64,000 bases of DNA from Euryarchaeota archaeon UBA130. Its GTDB lineage: Archaea; Thermoplasmatota; Poseidoniia; Poseidoniales; Thalassarchaeaceae. Positions 17,582 to 25,091 of the stretch are shown piece after piece (positions within the stretch are counted from its first letter, which is position 1; each line of letters starts with the position of its first letter). Where the stretch lies: positions 671-64,670 of the forward strand of contig DAVY01000007.1 in assembly GCA_002505775.1 (NCBI GenBank). Reading direction: 5' to 3'. Under the pieces are notes generated by a model that was given only the letters and a program-made list of their open reading frames with translations, was not told the origin of the DNA and did no database searches. Both the position numbers and the translations under genes were made by a program.

Positions 17582-18199
17582 CTACTCACTCCCTGAGAAT
17601 CCGGGATGAGGATCGCTCTTCGATGAAGTAGAGTCGCCAACCCCCCTGCCAGAGACTAATATCTCAGAGGCTTTAGAAATAGACTCAACTATTTGCTGAT
17701 AACCGGTACATCTGCATAGATTTCCTTCGATTGCAGCCTTTATCTCCGGTTCTGTAGGAGAAGGATTTCTCTCCAGCAAGGCCGCTGAAACAACCAGGAA
17801 GCCAGGTGTGCAAAAGCCACATTGACTCCCTCCACAGTCTGCAAATGTCTGCTGAATTGGATGTAGATGATGGCCAGAAGATAATCCTTCCACAGTAGTA
17901 ATTTCACAATCTCTCGCTTCTTGTGCCAATACTAGACAGGAAATTTTCGGGGTTCCATTTATCATCACACTACAGCAACCACATGTTCCCATGTCACATC
18001 CTCTTTTCGTACCCAAACTTCCAGCCTTATCTCTCAATACATCCAGAAGAATCGCATTGCTGTCGATGAAGAAATCTACGTTCACACCATTCACAGTCGC
18101 GTTCCATCTGACCTTATCGGGCCCCGGGACCATGGGTAGGCTATACTGCACCACATACTCACCAGAACAATCAACGACTTGAGTATTTTGTTTCGTCAT
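17582..18199 (-). CDS. Molybdenum hydroxylase [2Fe-2S] subunit (HcrC/CoxS-like)
   Basis: A 205-residue iron-sulfur subunit with two [2Fe-2S] clusters. The plant-ferredoxin-like cluster is bound by Cys68, Cys73, Cys76 and Cys88 (CDMGTCGCC...C) and the C-terminal helical cluster by Cys127, Cys130, Cys162 and Cys164 (CGFCTPG...CRCTGY). It passes electrons between molybdenum and the FAD subunit. About 30 extra N-terminal residues and a polar C-terminal tail exceed the usual 155-165 residues. It is the first structural gene of the hydroxylase set, following the regulator gene by 6 bases, and is followed immediately by the large subunit. Confidence 0.95.
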   Translation of the reverse strand: MTKQNTQVVDCSGEYVVQYSLPMVPGPDKVRWNATVNGVNVDFFIDSNAILLDVLRDKAGSLGTKRGCDMGTCGCCSVMINGTPKISCLVLAQEARDCEITTVEGLSSGHHLHPIQQTFADCGGSQCGFCTPGFLVVSAALLERNPSPTEPEIKAAIEGNLCRCTGYQQIVESISKASEILVSGRGVGDSTSSKSDPHPGFSGSE

Positions 18200-18205
18200 C
18201 TACTG

Positions 18206-18853
18206 TCAGAGAAGGTCTTCTGATACCTTCTTCATAATTTCAAACTCCGCTCTTTTCATGTGCTCACCTAATGTACTTCTGGCCATGCCAAGTCCCTCAG
18301 CAATATCCTTGAGTTTGACATCCGAATCAGGGTCAAAGTAACCCATATTTATGGCGTAAGTGAGTACTTCCTTCTGCTTGTCCGTCAACCCATCAGTCCA
18401 ACCATTTCTTTCTTCCTTTCTGAAAGAATTCACACTAATTTTATCTGGAGGAAGTACCACTCTAAGAAGGGCCACAAACCTACTAACAGAGCCAGAAAGT
18501 CCCGATAGCCTAAGCTCCATTCCTCTTGTCGAATCTATCCCGTATGGGGGATATACTTGTATGTTCGATAGCTCGATAGCGGATTTAGCAAAGGGATGGC
18601 TACAAAGAATACTTGCTACCAATAAATCTCCGTCCTCCTCCAGAACTTCGATAACCTCCAGCCAACTGATTTCTGATAATTCGGTAACCTTTCTTCCTTC
18701 CTTCAGTCGTATCTCGGCTAGTTGAACAACTCCCTTTTCGCTGACAGAAAGATGACTTAGAACCTCTATACTTTCTGCGATCCTCAAGATGTTTGATATG
18801 TCACTGGAGCCGTGCAGAGATGAGATATTCCATCGCAGGTTTACTCTTCTCAT
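18206..18853 (-). CDS. Bat-type HTH transcriptional regulator
   Basis: A 215-residue regulator whose C-terminal region (about 155-212) is an HTH_10 (bacterioopsin-activator type) helix-turn-helix: LTDKQKEVLTYAINMGYFD followed by KLKDIAEGLGMARSTLGEHM. The N-terminal 150 residues lack an obvious PAS or GAF signature and may form a divergent sensor domain. The gene precedes the [2Fe-2S] subunit by 6 bases on the same strand, so it is almost certainly cotranscribed with and probably regulates the molybdenum hydroxylase. Its start at 18853 lies below an AT-rich 64-base gap that could hold the operon promoter. Confidence 0.9.
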   Translation of the reverse strand: MRRVNLRWNISSLHGSSDISNILRIAESIEVLSHLSVSEKGVVQLAEIRLKEGRKVTELSEISWLEVIEVLEEDGDLLVASILCSHPFAKSAIELSNIQVYPPYGIDSTRGMELRLSGLSGSVSRFVALLRVVLPPDKISVNSFRKEERNGWTDGLTDKQKEVLTYAINMGYFDPDSDVKLKDIAEGLGMARSTLGEHMKRAEFEIMKKVSEDLL

Positions 18854-18917
18854 ACAATTCTCAACGACTTTCTCTTATTGAAACCAACGGTCTGAGAATT
18901 TTTACTGAAAATACAAT

Positions 18918-20168
18918 TTACGTCCAGTAAGCCTCTCTAATCGCTTGATTTGCCTCCATACACATTACTACGTCAGATGGCCTCTCGTCCATCTGAGGGC
19001 CACCACTCAGGTGATCGATAATTGGTTGCACATTGCTCTCGTTAACGACTCCCCATCCAACTTGGGTGCATGGCGCTATGGGAGAGATAGGCATTGTCCC
19101 CGACAATGGGTCCCAAGTTGAAGAAGAAGGATACCAAGCAGACAAATTAAGAGCATCTCTCAGGTCATCATTAGTTACATTGAGTCCTTCCCCAGAAACT
19201 AGGAGTCCCATTCTCGTTATTGGATCGGCTCCAGAAGAATAATCTCCGAACTCAGATCTCAATGTCAGTATGACCTTCGATAGCAATCCTGCAGTCCTGG
19301 GCGTAGCAAATGATGTTCCTGAAGTCTCGTGGTATCCGTCGATATCGTCATGATTAGGCAGTATCTGAGTCCAATCGGCGGCAATATCTGGGTAAGAACC
19401 ACTCATCGTTTCCTTCTGATCATCCCCCTCCTCGGCATAACCAGAAATCCCAATGCTCCATGGGGGTCCAGCAGTTGAATCTTGAACGGCAGGAGAAGGG
19501 GAGTTGTCAGCAGCGCCAGCATGAATCTTCTTATTTTCCACAACCGCCACCTTTGTTGCATCTTCTATTCCAGGAACCGGAACAGATCCAATCGGTCCAA
19601 AACTGGTGGTAATTATGTCTACGAGGGGTTGATTTGCGGCGGCAAGAACAGCAGCGTCACTAAATCCCTCAACGAAAAATATCACTGCATCTGGATTTGC
19701 GTCCAGAACCGCCCCGGTGACCGCCGTTCCGTGACCATCCTGGGGATCATCAAGTATTGGGATGTCAGTGTTATCGTCGGGGGAAGTTCCGATTATCCTT
19801 GTACCTCTGAACCAGACAACGTCAGAGGAGGTAATCTGGTCCCAACAACTTTCCTTGTCGGCGTCGTATCTTTCTTGCCACGTTCCTTCGGTACTGATGT
19901 CACAAATCATTGTGACATTCAATCCCTCAAGAAGTGAGACGGGAAACGATTCATTCATGATGAAGTGGTTATGATAAACGTTGATTCCGGTATCGATAGG
20001 GGCAACCACGGTGTATGATTCCAAATCAGGTCTTTCATCTGGCAACAGGACTGCATTTCCCTCCTCCTCCCAAAGTATACAACCGCTCAATAAAGGGATT
20101 AAAAAAATCAGCACAGTGCCCATCGCAGTGTATCTCATGTGCCTCGGTGTTAGGGGGTATAATTTCAT
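18918..20168 (-). CDS. Subtilisin-like (S8) protease lipoprotein
   Basis: A 416-residue secreted serine protease of the subtilase family. The N-terminal hydrophobic segment ends in a lipobox LLSGC (Cys30), suggesting lipid anchoring outside the cell. Catalytic residues appear in order: Asp59 in APIDTGIN, His146 in DGHGTAVTG, oxyanion Asn222 in GAADNSPS and Ser286 in SGTSFATP. The ATG at 20168 is preferred over a longer in-frame start because it puts the signal sequence at the N-terminus and begins 7 bases after the XdhC stop. It sits between the xdhC-like gene and the hydroxylase regulator, an unexpected place for a protease; no functional link can be seen. Confidence 0.85.
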   Translation of the reverse strand: MKLYPLTPRHMRYTAMGTVLIFLIPLLSGCILWEEEGNAVLLPDERPDLESYTVVAPIDTGINVYHNHFIMNESFPVSLLEGLNVTMICDISTEGTWQERYDADKESCWDQITSSDVVWFRGTRIIGTSPDDNTDIPILDDPQDGHGTAVTGAVLDANPDAVIFFVEGFSDAAVLAAANQPLVDIITTSFGPIGSVPVPGIEDATKVAVVENKKIHAGAADNSPSPAVQDSTAGPPWSIGISGYAEEGDDQKETMSGSYPDIAADWTQILPNHDDIDGYHETSGTSFATPRTAGLLSKVILTLRSEFGDYSSGADPITRMGLLVSGEGLNVTNDDLRDALNLSAWYPSSSTWDPLSGTMPISPIAPCTQVGWGVVNESNVQPIIDHLSGGPQMDERPSDVVMCMEANQAIREAYWT

Positions 20169-20175
20169 ATTTCGG

Positions 20176-21003
20176 CTATCTTGTCTTTCTTTCAAATGAC
20201 AGAATTTCAGCGCATATCGCCAATGCAATCTCTTCTGGGGTATCAGCTCCGATATCGAGGCCAATCGGGCATCTAGCTGGAGACAGCTTCTCCTCAGTCA
20301 ATCCGGATTCAGTTGCCGCCTTCCTGAAACCATTCCACTTTGTAGTCGAACCAATAACGCCTATACGAGGAACACCATCTAAGATTTTGAGTAGCCCTAT
20401 CAGTAGTTCTTGGTCGATGGACCAATCGTGACCCATAACTAGTATATCCGAGAATCTTCTAATTGATGATACAGTCTCATTACCCAGAAATTCATCAACT
20501 GAACTGCATAAATTCTCAGATGCTTTGGGATACCTTTCTAGATTAGAGTATTCGCTTCTGACGTCAAAAACACTGTATTTCCAGCCAAGGGTCTCGCACA
20601 CCATCGATACAGACATGCCTACATGGCCCCCTCCGGCAATCAATATGTGAGGGACAGGCTCAATCACTTCCAATGACACCTTCAGCTGACCCCCGCATAG
20701 ACTGTCAAGGGCAACGGCCTCTTTTCCCTTCCCCTCCTTGTGCAGAATGTAAGTCTCAATTTTACCTCCTGTCTTCCTCATTTCGGATTTATCGTTTGCC
20801 AGCATTTCAATCAAGTTTCTCTCGATTTTCATTTCAAGACCAGCGCCACCAACGGTACCGAATTTTTCCCCGGTAGAGGATATAGCTAGCTTTGCCCCGG
20901 GCTTTCCTGGAACGCTCCCCCTAGCCTCGATAACTGAGGCCAAGGCAACCCTCTCTCCGTGATCCAATCTCTCGATTACCCAAGATAGTACGGCACGTGA
21001 CAT
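20176..21003 (-). CDS. XdhC/CoxI family molybdenum enzyme maturation factor
   Basis: A 275-residue XdhC-family protein. XdhC proteins bind molybdenum cofactor, help sulfurate it and insert it into xanthine dehydrogenase-type enzymes. The N-terminal domain has ASVIEARGSVPGKPGAKL and GTVGGAGLE; the C-terminal Rossmann-like domain has ILIAGGGHVG, GHDWSIDQELL, IGVIGS and CPIGLDIGADTPEEIALAI. The ATG at 21003 is favoured over an upstream GTG (21027). It lies upstream of the hydroxylase genes on the same strand and very likely serves that enzyme. Confidence 0.93.
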   Translation of the reverse strand: MSRAVLSWVIERLDHGERVALASVIEARGSVPGKPGAKLAISSTGEKFGTVGGAGLEMKIERNLIEMLANDKSEMRKTGGKIETYILHKEGKGKEAVALDSLCGGQLKVSLEVIEPVPHILIAGGGHVGMSVSMVCETLGWKYSVFDVRSEYSNLERYPKASENLCSSVDEFLGNETVSSIRRFSDILVMGHDWSIDQELLIGLLKILDGVPRIGVIGSTTKWNGFRKAATESGLTEEKLSPARCPIGLDIGADTPEEIALAICAEILSFERKTR

Positions 21004-21118
21004 GGTCAGGGGAAGGTGATGGCACACTTTGGATTTCCGCTAACTAGTCCTGTGAGAAAATTAGATTCAAACTACCTCATTCGCCCAATCTTCATGCTCG
21101 ATAACGTTGATTTTATCA

Positions 21119-21131
21119 TCTATAATTTGAT
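21119..21131 (+). promoter_or_regulatory. Candidate TATA element for the metal exporter gene
   Basis: The sequence TCTATAATTTGAT lies about 30 bases before the ATG at 21156. With typical archaeal spacing, transcription would start within a few bases of the start codon, suggesting a leaderless or near-leaderless transcript. The 152-base gap between this gene and the divergent xdhC-like gene holds no other clear signal. Confidence 0.4.
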
Positions 21132-21155
21132 ATCCAAACATTCATCCGTTGACTT

Positions 21156-22397
21156 ATGTCGTCAAGCATCACCCTTGACGAGGCTTTCGAAATTATCGTA
21201 ATTTCGATGAGAGATGCATTTCTGGCAGTAACCGTATTCGTCGCAGTGATGGTCCTTCTATTCAGCTGGCTACAATATATCTCAGCTGGGAAATTCGTAC
21301 TTTGGATCAGGGAGAATAAGAGTATCCAGCCTCTTATTGGTGCGATAATGGGACTAACTCCGGGGTGTGGGGGCGCGATAATAGTCATGCCCATGTACAC
21401 GAGAGGATATGTCACCTATGGGACTGTGATAGCTACACTTATCGCCACTCTGGGCGATGCGGCATTTGTTCTGATTGGGGCGGTATTTCAGGATATTTCA
21501 TTCCTAGCGCCTGTTATTGCTGTACACTTAATATCGTTCGTTGTGGCAGTAATTTGGGGTTTTGCAGTCGATAGATTAGCGGTAACTCCTGCATCTCCAT
21601 TGGGAATACTGTGGAAAAAAGCTGATTATGAAGCCCGCAAAGAGGACAATATCTTGGATATGTTCGAAGAGGGAGAGATAATTTCTGATATGCCTAGAGA
21701 GGTCCAAGAAGGGTTTGGTTACAGAATTCTCCATCAGGGATATCGAATATGGTGGATAGTTACAATCGTTGGTTTTTTGTTAGCGGTCCTTCTTCTAATT
21801 TGGTACGCACAAGATCCGGAATATTCCCCCAATCTGGCCTGGGACCCATTCACTCGTGACGGCCTGATAACTTGGGTCGGGTTCACAGGGACCCTACTGT
21901 CCGTAATACTATACATCTCGTCAAAGAATTTCATACGTGACGATACAGAGGCCACAATAGGGGACAAGCTGAACTCAATAGATGAAACCCTGGTCCACGC
22001 TGCCTCCGAGACTGCATTCGTAACATTTTGGGTGGTTTTGGCATATCTAATTTTTGAGTTTGGCATGATATTCTCAGGAATTTCTGAAGTAGACCTAAGT
22101 GAAAGGGGAGCTGGAGCGGAGGCAGTTGCGATAGCCGCCCTGATAGGACTGATTCCGGGTTGCGGCCCACAGATAATTGCAATTTCTGCGTACGTAGAGG
22201 GAATAGTCTCCTTCCCAGCACTGGTGTCCAACGCAATATCACAGGATGGGGATGCGCTATTCCCGCTTCTAGTTAGGCACAAGACAGCTTCAATCTGGGC
22301 AACGATTCATACCACTTTACCTGCTTTGATAGTGGGATTAGTATTCATGTTGATTCTTAATGAGTACCACTTTCTCACAGAAATTCTACAGCCCTGA
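21156..22397 (+). CDS. Putative 10-TM heavy-metal exporter (ArsP_2 family)
   Basis: A 413-residue polytopic membrane protein matching the putative heavy-metal (sometimes called manganese) transporter family related to ArsP permeases. Two inverted-repeat motifs are diagnostic: LTPGCGGAIIVMPMYTRG near residue 67 followed by LIATLGDAAFVLIG, and LIPGCGPQIIAISAYVEG near residue 331 followed by NAISQDGDALFPLL. The paired PGCG motifs probably line the transport path. It lies alone on the plus strand between molybdenum-related genes (xdhC-like and mocA-like), but no evidence shows that it carries molybdate. Its end overlaps the convergent nucleotidyltransferase by 23 bases. Confidence 0.82.
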   Translation: MSSSITLDEAFEIIVISMRDAFLAVTVFVAVMVLLFSWLQYISAGKFVLWIRENKSIQPLIGAIMGLTPGCGGAIIVMPMYTRGYVTYGTVIATLIATLGDAAFVLIGAVFQDISFLAPVIAVHLISFVVAVIWGFAVDRLAVTPASPLGILWKKADYEARKEDNILDMFEEGEIISDMPREVQEGFGYRILHQGYRIWWIVTIVGFLLAVLLLIWYAQDPEYSPNLAWDPFTRDGLITWVGFTGTLLSVILYISSKNFIRDDTEATIGDKLNSIDETLVHAASETAFVTFWVVLAYLIFEFGMIFSGISEVDLSERGAGAEAVAIAALIGLIPGCGPQIIAISAYVEGIVSFPALVSNAISQDGDALFPLLVRHKTASIWATIHTTLPALIVGLVFMLILNEYHFLTEILQP

Positions 22398-22977
22398 GAA
22401 ACCTATCAACATCCTCTTTCGTGTCTATATTTAGGTGTAGATATCTATCGTCAACGGGGATTCTTTGAGGACTAATGACTTTGTTAAGTGGAACATCTGA
22501 CGAAGCCTTCAGGATTGTGTCACAATCCTCTTTTGAAACCAGAAGCGGATGCCCCCCCCTTCCGTCAAAAACGGGGCATGTACTGGAAACTTTACTCATT
22601 AGAAACTCGAGAGTAGATTGTGAGAATCCAGGCCTATCAACCGGTACGATTAGGATTCTAGGGGGTCCTCTGGAATCCCTCCTGAGAAATTTCAGGCCTT
22701 CTTTGACTGTGCCCGTCCTCCCCGACTCAGGAGAGTAATTTATGATGACATCGACGTCACCAACTGAATCCTTGACTTTTTGATAAAGCTCATTTCTGGT
22801 CACAATGACCGGCGATAGTCCTAGCTCACTTAATCTTCTCGAGATCCATGAAACTAACGTCTCCCCTCCTACTTTTATGAGGGCCTTTGGATACCCGAGC
22901 CTACTGCTTTCTCCCGCAGCTAGGACTATACAACCAATTTCCGTATCACTTACTTTCACGAAGCATCTCTCTTCCAA
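22375..22977 (-). CDS. MocA-like molybdenum cofactor cytidylyltransferase
   Basis: A 200-residue nucleotidyltransferase of the MobA/MocA/GlmU fold with the NTP-binding signature LAAGESSRLGYPKALIKVGGE near the start, IVPVDRP in the middle (metal-binding aspartate) and GRGGHPLLVSKED. MocA proteins transfer CMP to molybdopterin for xanthine oxidase-family enzymes, and one such enzyme with its XdhC partner lies nearby, which favours this role over MobA (GMP) or other nucleotidyltransferases. The start overlaps the upstream acyl-CoA dehydrogenase by 32 bases; a GTG at 22959 preceded by GAGAG is an alternative start. Confidence 0.78.
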   Translation of the reverse strand: MEERCFVKVSDTEIGCIVLAAGESSRLGYPKALIKVGGETLVSWISRRLSELGLSPVIVTRNELYQKVKDSVGDVDVIINYSPESGRTGTVKEGLKFLRRDSRGPPRILIVPVDRPGFSQSTLEFLMSKVSSTCPVFDGRGGHPLLVSKEDCDTILKASSDVPLNKVISPQRIPVDDRYLHLNIDTKEDVDRFLRAVEFL

Positions 22978-24100
22978 TAATCAGCCTCTGAATTTGGCTT
23001 GATCCTTCAAAAATCTGAACGACCTTTGCACCCCTCATCCTTCTGGCTACTGGGTACTCCTCTGAGTATCCATAACCCCCAAAAATCTGAACAGCATCGG
23101 TTGTGACTTCCATTGCCATGTCTGCTGCAAATCTCTTGGCGTGTGCAGCTTCCAATGTATTCCTATGTCCCGAGTCACACTTCAGGGCCGCTCTCCAAGT
23201 CAGGAGTCTAGCCGCATCAATCTTTGTTGCCATATCAGCCAGCATGAATGATACAGCCTGATGTTTGAAGATAGGTTTGCCGAAAGCACTCCTATCCGCC
23301 GAGTACGCAACAGCTTCTTCAAGGGCACCTCTCGCATTCCCCACCGCATGGGCAGAAATAGTAGGTCTCGAGAAGTCAAAGGCTTTCATCGCGTTCATCC
23401 AACCTCCATTCTCCTCCTCTCCGATGAGATTTTCCACGGGCACCCTGACATCATTGAATGTCACAGAGCGTGTGTCTGAACATCTTTGACCCATATTTTC
23501 CTCCTTCTTTCCAAGTTCTATTCCAGCAGAATCAGCATCAACGATGAAACCGCTCATTCCTTTGTAGCCAGCACTCTTGTCAGTGTACGCTAGAACGAAG
23601 AACCAATCAGCATATCCCGCCCCAGTTATCCACATCTTGCTACCATTGATAATGTACTCATCACCATCCTTTACGGCCTCGGTTTTAATTGATTGAACAT
23701 CGCTCCCCGCACCCGGCTCTGTGACGCAATATGATGCAATGCACCCTTCAGTAACTTTGGTCATGTAACGCTCCTTCTGATCTTCTGTACCTCCGGTCAG
23801 AATCGGGTAGGAAGCAAGCATTGTGCTTCCACATGCAGTGGCGAATCCTGGATCGCCAGCCCCGAACTCTTCGCAAACTAGAACCTCCTCAAAGGAGCCC
23901 ATGCCCCCGCCACCGTATTTCTCGGGGATTTTCAGAGTTAGAAGTCCGAACTCATTGGCTTTCTTTATGGCCTGTCTAGGGAACTCACTCGTACTATCCC
24001 ATTTACCAGCATTTGGCTTCACTTCCTCCTCAGCAAAATCTCTGGCAAGTTGCTGAAGCATGCGTTGTTCCTCGCTCAAAACAAAGTCGACCATGAGCAT
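22946..24100 (-). CDS. Acyl-CoA dehydrogenase
   Basis: A 384-residue FAD-dependent acyl-CoA dehydrogenase, oxidising acyl-CoA to enoyl-CoA and passing electrons to ETF. Family segments include CVTEPGAGSDV (about 127-137), MWITGAGYADWF, the RSAFGKPIFKHQ loop and the C-terminal FGGYGYSEEYPVARRMRGAKV. The catalytic glutamate is in QIFEGSSQIQR near residue 370, the position typical of short- and medium-chain enzymes. Substrate chain length cannot be fixed. The gene ends inside the mocA-like gene, so the two are cotranscribed. An ATG two codons further in is an equally good start. Confidence 0.94.
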   Translation of the reverse strand: MLMVDFVLSEEQRMLQQLARDFAEEEVKPNAGKWDSTSEFPRQAIKKANEFGLLTLKIPEKYGGGGMGSFEEVLVCEEFGAGDPGFATACGSTMLASYPILTGGTEDQKERYMTKVTEGCIASYCVTEPGAGSDVQSIKTEAVKDGDEYIINGSKMWITGAGYADWFFVLAYTDKSAGYKGMSGFIVDADSAGIELGKKEENMGQRCSDTRSVTFNDVRVPVENLIGEEENGGWMNAMKAFDFSRPTISAHAVGNARGALEEAVAYSADRSAFGKPIFKHQAVSFMLADMATKIDAARLLTWRAALKCDSGHRNTLEAAHAKRFAADMAMEVTTDAVQIFGGYGYSEEYPVARRMRGAKVVQIFEGSSQIQRLIIGREMLRESK

Positions 24101-24118
24101 TGGAACGGGTACTCAGTC

Positions 24119-25042
24119 TTAGAGGTAGAGGTATGCCATGTAGAAAAAATATCCAGCAACCATGGCAAAACCCGTCCTTCGCCCGATTTCCCTGTCGTTC
24201 AAAAGCATCGCAGCAATTGCACCGGACGTGAGAAGCATGACCCATATATCCCTCTCAGTAAAATCAGGATTAATCGAGATGCCTCCTCCTATTACCGCGG
24301 TAGCTCCTAAAATCCCTAAGATATTCATCATGTTGGAACCGAGTATGTTACCTACTGCAACACCTCCTTGCCCCCTTATTCCTGCCACGATAGTTACCGC
24401 CAATTCAGGCAGGGAGGTCCCCAGTGCTACGACCGATAGTCCAATCACGGCTTCCGATATTCCCATATCCGAAGCAATTCCAGTCGCACCTTGAATCAGG
24501 AACTCCGCTCCTTTCCAGATAAATAATCCGCCAACTACGGTCACTATCGTCGCTAATGATATTTTATTCGGTACCCAACTTTCCTCCATCTTGATATCAT
24601 CATCATCCGACTTGAGGTATGAATAGCCGTAGTATCCAACCAAACAAACTAACATAGAAGCGCCAAATAGTTGGTTAATAGAGCCCAAAACAACGGCGCC
24701 TAGAAGGGCAAAAGAGGCCATCATCATGGCCTTTGCATCTCTCTTTACGCCAATCCCTGGGTCACTAGCCGCTCCGAGCATCGATGCCGTGCCTAGAACT
24801 AACATTACATTAGCGACGTTAGAACCCATAACTCCCCCAACAGCCAGATCAGGTTGACCTCCTGCCACAGCTTCGAGTGAGACCGCTAATTCCGGAAGAG
24901 ATGTCCCGATAGCTACAATGGTGAATCCGATAAGCAAGGGGGGGACTCTCATCCTCCCGGCAATCACTACTGCACCCTGAACGATGATCTCTCCTCCTGC
25001 CATTAGCAGAATGAATCCCGCTAAGACCAGTAGCCAGTCCAT
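24119..25042 (-). CDS. Calcium/sodium antiporter, CaCA family
   Basis: A 307-residue membrane antiporter of the CaCA family (YrbG/NCX_Mj type) exchanging Ca2+ for Na+ or H+. The two alpha repeats are clear and inverted: AIGTSLPELAVSLEA then GGVMGSNVANVMLVLG in the first half, ALGTSLPELAVTIVAG then GNILGSNMMNILGILG in the second. About ten hydrophobic segments are visible, with an acidic cytoplasmic loop (SDDDDIKMEE) between the halves. It lies 49 bases downstream of the E1 gene and 18 bases upstream of the acyl-CoA dehydrogenase on the same strand. Confidence 0.94.
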   Translation of the reverse strand: MDWLLVLAGFILLMAGGEIIVQGAVVIAGRMRVPPLLIGFTIVAIGTSLPELAVSLEAVAGGQPDLAVGGVMGSNVANVMLVLGTASMLGAASDPGIGVKRDAKAMMMASFALLGAVVLGSINQLFGASMLVCLVGYYGYSYLKSDDDDIKMEESWVPNKISLATIVTVVGGLFIWKGAEFLIQGATGIASDMGISEAVIGLSVVALGTSLPELAVTIVAGIRGQGGVAVGNILGSNMMNILGILGATAVIGGGISINPDFTERDIWVMLLTSGAIAAMLLNDREIGRRTGFAMVAGYFFYMAYLYL

Positions 25043-25091
25043 GTTCGTCGGGTAGTAATTCTCCTCATGACCGTTTCCGATTAATTGTTAC

